NCBI RefSeq assembly: GCF_015773195.1
Contig: NZ_JADWYK010000016.1
Location: forward strand, 62,001 to 126,000
Direction of reading: 5' to 3'
Source: Hymenobacter guriensis
Lineage (GTDB): Bacteria; Bacteroidota; Bacteroidia; Cytophagales; Hymenobacteraceae
Length of the DNA: 64,000 bases
Shown here: piece after piece, positions 60,451-64,000 of the stretch
Layout: the number at the start of each line of letters is the position of its first letter
Numbering within the stretch: position 1 is the first letter of the stretch
Translations under genes and position numbers: made by a program
Notes under the pieces: generated by a model
Databases searched by the model: none
What the model saw: the letters and a program-made list of their open reading frames with translations, nothing else
Told to the model about the DNA's origin: nothing

Positions 60451-61950
60451 TTACATTTTCATGTTTGGCGCCATGGCCGGGGCCTTTGGGGCCGAGGCGG
60501 GCTTTTTCATGTCCATGCCCGCCATGGGGTCGGTGCCTTGGTAGAGTGCGTATTCGCTTTCCAGCAGGTAAGCACCGCTGACCACCACCTGCGCACCGGC
60601 CTCCACCCCGCCGGTGATGGCCACGCTCTCGTCGGTTTCAGTCCCTGTGCTGACCTTAAGACGGCGGAAGCGACCGGCAGCATCCACTTGCTGCCACACG
60701 TAGCTGCCGCGGCTGTCGCGCAGCACTGCGTCCTGGGGCAGGGTCAGGGCTTGGGCCGTTGTGGCCCGATTGGGCAGGCGCACGTTGGCCTGCATGCCCG
60801 GCTGCAGCCGTCCGGCGGCGTTGGCCAGCTGCACGCGCAGCAGCGTCACCTTGCTGTTGGCCTGAAGCGCCGGACTTAGAAAGACCACCCGGCCGGAAGG
60901 GGTGTCGGGCAAGCCCGCGACCTGCACTTGCACCGACTGGCCCATTTCGATGCCCGAAACTTCTTCGGGGTAAAGCTGGGCTTCCACCCATACCGAGGAC
61001 AGGTTGGTGAGCGACACCAGCATGGCACCCTCGCCCACGTACTGCCCTTCCGTCACGCCCACGGCCTGCACCAGGCCGGCCTGCGGGCTGTAAAAGGTCA
61101 GGGAGGCCATAGGGCGGCCCAGGGCAGCCAAGGTGCGCAGCTGCCCCTCGGTCATTCCAAGCAGTCGAAGCCGCTGGCGGGCGCTGGACACCAAGCGGCC
61201 GTACTGGTTTCCACCCGCGCTCCCGGCCCGCTGCTGGGCCAGACTTAGCAGATATTCCTGCTGCTGGGCCTGCAGCTGCTCGCTGTAGATGGACACCAGC
61301 GGGGCGCCCGCCCGGATGGATTCGCCGGTCTGACGCACGAACAGCCGCTCGACGCGCCCGGCCACCCGGCTGCTCACCGTGCGGGTCTGGTTGGCGTTGG
61401 CGGTGATGGTGCCCGTGAGCACGGTGCTGCCCACGGCGCTACCGGCGCCACCAGGACCACTGCCGAGGGCAGCCACGCGGATGTTGGCCAGCTGCCGCTG
61501 CTGCACGCTCAGCATCACTTCCGGGGCGGGGGCTGCCGTCCCGGTAGATGTCTTTGCCGCCGGAGCAACTTTGGTCGCTTTCACGAGGTCCATGCCGCAA
61601 ATGGGGCATTTACCGGGCTGCTCCCGGCTTATCTGGGGGTGCATCGGGCAGGTGTAGTGCGTGAGCGCCGCGGCCGGCGCAACGGCCGGGGCGGGTTTAG
61701 CCGCCGCTACCTGCTTGGTTGCTTTCATCAGGTCCATAGAGCAGATGGGACACTTGCCGGGTTGGTCCCGCATAATTTGCGGGTGCATGGGGCAGGTGAA
61801 GTAGGTGCTGGCGGCCTCGTGGTCGTGTGGGTCCTTGGGCGCGGCTTTCTGGCAGGCCCCTACCCCGAAGGTCAGCAGGCCGGCCAGCAGCGCGAAGGCC
61901 AGCCAGCGGCCCCAGGTCCAGCGGGTGAGCAGGTTATAAAGCTTATTCAT
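60451..61950 (-). CDS. RND efflux adaptor (CusB-type) with two heavy-metal-binding domains
   Basis: The 499-residue protein has a lipobox-like N-terminus (LLTFGVGACQK). Two CPMHP ... CPICxMDLxKA heavy-metal-binding domains follow (about residues 48-75 and 95-122), then the adaptor body: RVAGRVERLFVRQTGESIRAG, the LSLAQQRAG coiled coil and the barrel ending VVVSGAYLLESEYAL. It connects an RND pump with a TolC channel. Its start at 61950 overlaps the stop of the upstream adaptor gene by 8 bases. A Met/Lys-rich tail (APNMKM) ends it. Confidence 0.88.
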   Translation of the reverse strand: MNKLYNLLTRWTWGRWLAFALLAGLLTFGVGACQKAAPKDPHDHEAASTYFTCPMHPQIMRDQPGKCPICSMDLMKATKQVAAAKPAPAVAPAAALTHYTCPMHPQISREQPGKCPICGMDLVKATKVAPAAKTSTGTAAPAPEVMLSVQQRQLANIRVAALGSGPGGAGSAVGSTVLTGTITANANQTRTVSSRVAGRVERLFVRQTGESIRAGAPLVSIYSEQLQAQQQEYLLSLAQQRAGSAGGNQYGRLVSSARQRLRLLGMTEGQLRTLAALGRPMASLTFYSPQAGLVQAVGVTEGQYVGEGAMLVSLTNLSSVWVEAQLYPEEVSGIEMGQSVQVQVAGLPDTPSGRVVFLSPALQANSKVTLLRVQLANAAGRLQPGMQANVRLPNRATTAQALTLPQDAVLRDSRGSYVWQQVDAAGRFRRLKVSTGTETDESVAITGGVEAGAQVVVSGAYLLESEYALYQGTDPMAGMDMKKPASAPKAPAMAPNMKM

Positions 61951-63367
61951 CGCGGTAGTCGGTCTTGGATAAGGTCGATGTGGGGGACTGGCTGGGCGTC
62001 GGGGTTCGGGCGGTTTGCACGAAGCCTTCACCGTCCACCAGAAATTGGGCGTTGGTGGCCACGGCATCCTGCTCGCTCACGCCTTGCAGGATTTGCACGC
62101 GGTCGGCACTGCGCCGACCGGTCTGCACCGGCACGGCTTGGAAGGCGCCGCCGCGGCGCACGAAGGCTACCTCGCGGTTGCCCAGGTCCACCACCGCGGC
62201 CCGGGGCAGCCACAGCCCACCCTTTGCCGGCACGTTCACGGTGCCCGTGAGCAGGGCGCCGCTGCGCAGCTGCTCGTTGGCATTGTTCAGGTGTACCCGC
62301 ACGGCCCCGGTGCGTGCTCCTTCACGGAAGAAGGGCTCAATTAGGTCGATGCGCGCCGTTACTGCCCGGGCCGGGTTATTCTCGGGCAGCACCCGGATGG
62401 TTTGCCCTACTTGCAGAGCGGCCAACTCATCGGGGCGGGGCTCGAACACGCCCCACACCCGTTTGGTGTTGACCACTCGAAACAAGATTTGGCCCGTCGT
62501 CACGTAGGCGCCTTCGGTGAGCGTCAGGCCAGCTTCGACCGGCATGTTTGCTACCGCCGGTGTGCTGGCGACGGAGGATGCTCCGCCTCCCATGGGGTCA
62601 CCCCCGCCGCTGTTCATGCCGCCGGCCGGAGCCGGTAGCGGCGGCAGGGCCGCTCCGGGCTGGGCAGGCTGCTCGACCACGTACCCGGTGTAGGGGCTGT
62701 AGACGGCTACGCTGTAAGTGGGCTTGCGGGTCGCGATGGTGCGGTTGATTTGCGCGTCGGTTAAGCCCAGCAGGCGCAGCTTCTGGCGGGCGCCCCGCAA
62801 CAGGGTTTGGTTCTCGGCGTCCTGGGTGAGAATGAAAATGAGCTCCTGCTGGGCCGTCACCAGCTCGGGGCTGTAGACTTCGAGCAGCTTCTGGCCCTTG
62901 GTGACGGGCTGGTAGTTGTAGCGCACGAGCAGCTTTTCGATGCGCCCGCCGAAGCGCGCGGCAATGGCTTGGGTGCGGCGCGTGTCGTACTCCACGCGGC
63001 CGGTTAGCGTCAGCGAGAGGTCCGGGGAGCCAGCCGACGGGTACACGGTGGCCTGGGTAGAAACCACCGTGGCATCGGGCGAGCTCAGCAGGTTCTGCAG
63101 ACTCCCACTGGCCGGGGCTTGGGCGCCGCCGGCTTCGGGCTTCTTCACCAGGGCCATGCCGCAGATGGGGCAGTCGCCGGGCTTATCCCGAACAATTTGC
63201 GGGTGCATGGGACAAGTGTAGATGTCCCCGGCCGGGGCCTCGGTAGTACTGGCTGCGTCCGTCGGCTTTTTGTCGGTCCCGCAGGCGCTAAGTAGCAGCG
63301 CTAGGGGCAGAACCAGCAGGAGTGCGAGCCGGGCCCGCAGCAGGCTATTGTTCCAGCTCTTTTTCAT
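61943..63367 (-). CDS. RND efflux adaptor (CusB-type) with one heavy-metal-binding domain
   Basis: The 474-residue protein has a lipobox (LALLLSACGTD), one IYTCPMHPQIVRDKPGDCPICGMALVK-type domain, cut here to its conserved CPMHP and CPICGM parts at about residues 50-75, and a complete adaptor body (RFGGRIEKLLVRYNYQPVTKG; FEPRPDELAALQVGQ; GGLWLPRAAVVDLG). A Met/Gly loop (GGMNSGGGDPMGGG) lies in the middle. Two adaptors in tandem are common in Cus-like operons and may form mixed hexamers. The start at 63367 is set by the signal peptide. Confidence 0.88.
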   Translation of the reverse strand: MKKSWNNSLLRARLALLLVLPLALLLSACGTDKKPTDAASTTEAPAGDIYTCPMHPQIVRDKPGDCPICGMALVKKPEAGGAQAPASGSLQNLLSSPDATVVSTQATVYPSAGSPDLSLTLTGRVEYDTRRTQAIAARFGGRIEKLLVRYNYQPVTKGQKLLEVYSPELVTAQQELIFILTQDAENQTLLRGARQKLRLLGLTDAQINRTIATRKPTYSVAVYSPYTGYVVEQPAQPGAALPPLPAPAGGMNSGGGDPMGGGASSVASTPAVANMPVEAGLTLTEGAYVTTGQILFRVVNTKRVWGVFEPRPDELAALQVGQTIRVLPENNPARAVTARIDLIEPFFREGARTGAVRVHLNNANEQLRSGALLTGTVNVPAKGGLWLPRAAVVDLGNREVAFVRRGGAFQAVPVQTGRRSADRVQILQGVSEQDAVATNAQFLVDGEGFVQTARTPTPSQSPTSTLSKTDYRDE

Positions 63368-64000
63368 ATGCGATTTGCTGGGTGAGTTGTTGTTGCACGT
63401 TGTCGAGGTATTCCAGTCGGGTGCGCTTGAGCGTCGTCCAGGCTTCGAGCACCTGAAAGAGCTGGCCGGTGTTCTGCTCGTAAGCCAGCATGGTAGCTTG
63501 GTAGCTGCGGCGCAACGCCGGCAGGATGCGGCGCTCAAAGGCGCGGGTCTGGTCGGCGCGTAGCGTCAGGTCGGTTTGCAGGCTGGCCAGCCGGCCGCTG
63601 GCTTCGTTGAGCACGTCCTCGCGCTGCTTGCGCAGGGCTTGCGCCTCAAAGCCCAGGGCGGCCGTGTTGGCCCGGTACTCGCGCGCCGCCCACGGCACCA
63701 GGGGCAAGCTCACGGAGCCCATCAGGGTGAACTGATTGGCCCCTGTGCCCAGAAAAGGCATGTGGTCGAACTGCACGCCAAAGTCGGGCAGGCGACGGCT
63801 GGCTTCCAGCTGCTGGCTCAGGCGCACGGTGGTCAGGGCCCGGTCCAGGCTGCGCACGTCGCTGCGGCGGCCGGCCAGCGCGGCCGTATCGACCGGCGCC
63901 AGGGCGTGGGCCGCGGTGTTGAGCACGGCCGTGTCCACTGCGAAGGCTTCGCTGCGGGGCCGGTTCATGAGCGTGTTGAGCATGATTTGGTTTTGCGCGG
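63345..64000 (-). CDS. TolC-family outer-membrane efflux protein (partial)
   Basis: The frame runs off the right edge, so only the C-terminal 218 residues are seen: AQNQIMLNTLMNRP, a coiled-coil hairpin (LDRALTTVRLSQQLEASRRLP), FTLMGSVSLPLVPW and RTRLEYLDNVQQQLTQQIAYEKELEQ. This is the second half of an OEP/TolC protein. Its last 23 bases overlap the start of the adaptor gene, so the genes are coupled. The RND pump gene of this second system must lie elsewhere, because it is not in the window. Confidence 0.85.
   Translation of the reverse strand, partial: AQNQIMLNTLMNRPRSEAFAVDTAVLNTAAHALAPVDTAALAGRRSDVRSLDRALTTVRLSQQLEASRRLPDFGVQFDHMPFLGTGANQFTLMGSVSLPLVPWAAREYRANTAALGFEAQALRKQREDVLNEASGRLASLQTDLTLRADQTRAFERRILPALRRSYQATMLAYEQNTGQLFQVLEAWTTLKRTRLEYLDNVQQQLTQQIAYEKELEQ

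Overview
The window looks like an accessory region (conjugative plasmid or integrative conjugative element) of a GC-rich Bacteroidota, most like Hymenobacter and relatives. The signs are a Bacteroides-type tra operon (DUF4134, DUF4133, TraG, TraJ, TraK, TraM, TraN, TraO), no Shine-Dalgarno sequences, pyrimidine-rich leaders before many starts, and several promoters with the Bacteroidota TAnnTTTG -7 element. No rRNA, tRNA, CRISPR array, transposase or replication initiator was seen. The organism assignment is inference.

Region 1 (1-21.7 kb) is a copper/heavy-metal island. A long minus-strand operon (14757 to 3913) encodes His-rich and metal-binding secreted proteins, a DUF305 lipoprotein, a tripartite TolC/adaptor/HME-RND efflux pump and, as its last gene, a regulator that fuses an HMA-like CxxC domain to an AraC helix-turn-helix. 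Downstream on the same strand are a Cys-rich four-helix copper storage protein, a membrane gene broken by one in-frame stop, an HMA chaperone and a Met-rich secreted protein. A divergent plus-strand block encodes the Cu(+) ATPase CopA, a cupredoxin, a second HMA-AraC regulator, a second DUF305 protein and a Met/His-rich DUF4396 membrane protein. A shared promoter-proximal motif (2625, 3357, 3861, 15017; weaker at 18511 and 14943) links the two halves and is proposed as the operator of the HMA-AraC regulators.

Region 2 (21.9-25.4 kb) is defence/toxin-like: an orphan nuclease-like protein with a helix-hairpin-helix segment, a long hairpin, and a hipBA pair with a perfect 21-bp inverted operator around its promoter.

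Region 3 (25.5-36.2 kb) is the type IV secretion tra operon, all on the minus strand, ending in a terminator. Its divergent head carries an inverted repeat, two paralogous small proteins, a Toprim/DUF3991 protein with C-terminal repeats, an ArdC-like antirestriction metalloprotease, a small HTH protein, a DUF6088 antitoxin-like protein behind a perfect 40-bp palindrome, and an AbiEi-like/Fic fusion.

Region 4 (44.7-52.7 kb) is for maintenance and mobilisation: parA with an AT-hook partner, an AT-rich iteron-bearing segment, a hairpin-rich candidate oriT, a MobC/BtgA-like protein, a relaxase, a VirD4-type coupling protein, and a VbhA/VbhT-like Fic toxin-antitoxin pair.

Region 5 (52.8-64 kb) is a second metal island: YnfA, an ArsR-MerTP-GDCCVxC mercury block without MerA, an ars operon (ArsR, DUF6428, metallophosphoesterase, ArsN-like, Acr3) without ArsC, Cys-rich and thioredoxin-like small proteins, a CsoR-like repressor, and the start of a second Cus-like efflux operon (TolC, two adaptors carrying heavy-metal-binding domains) running off the right edge.
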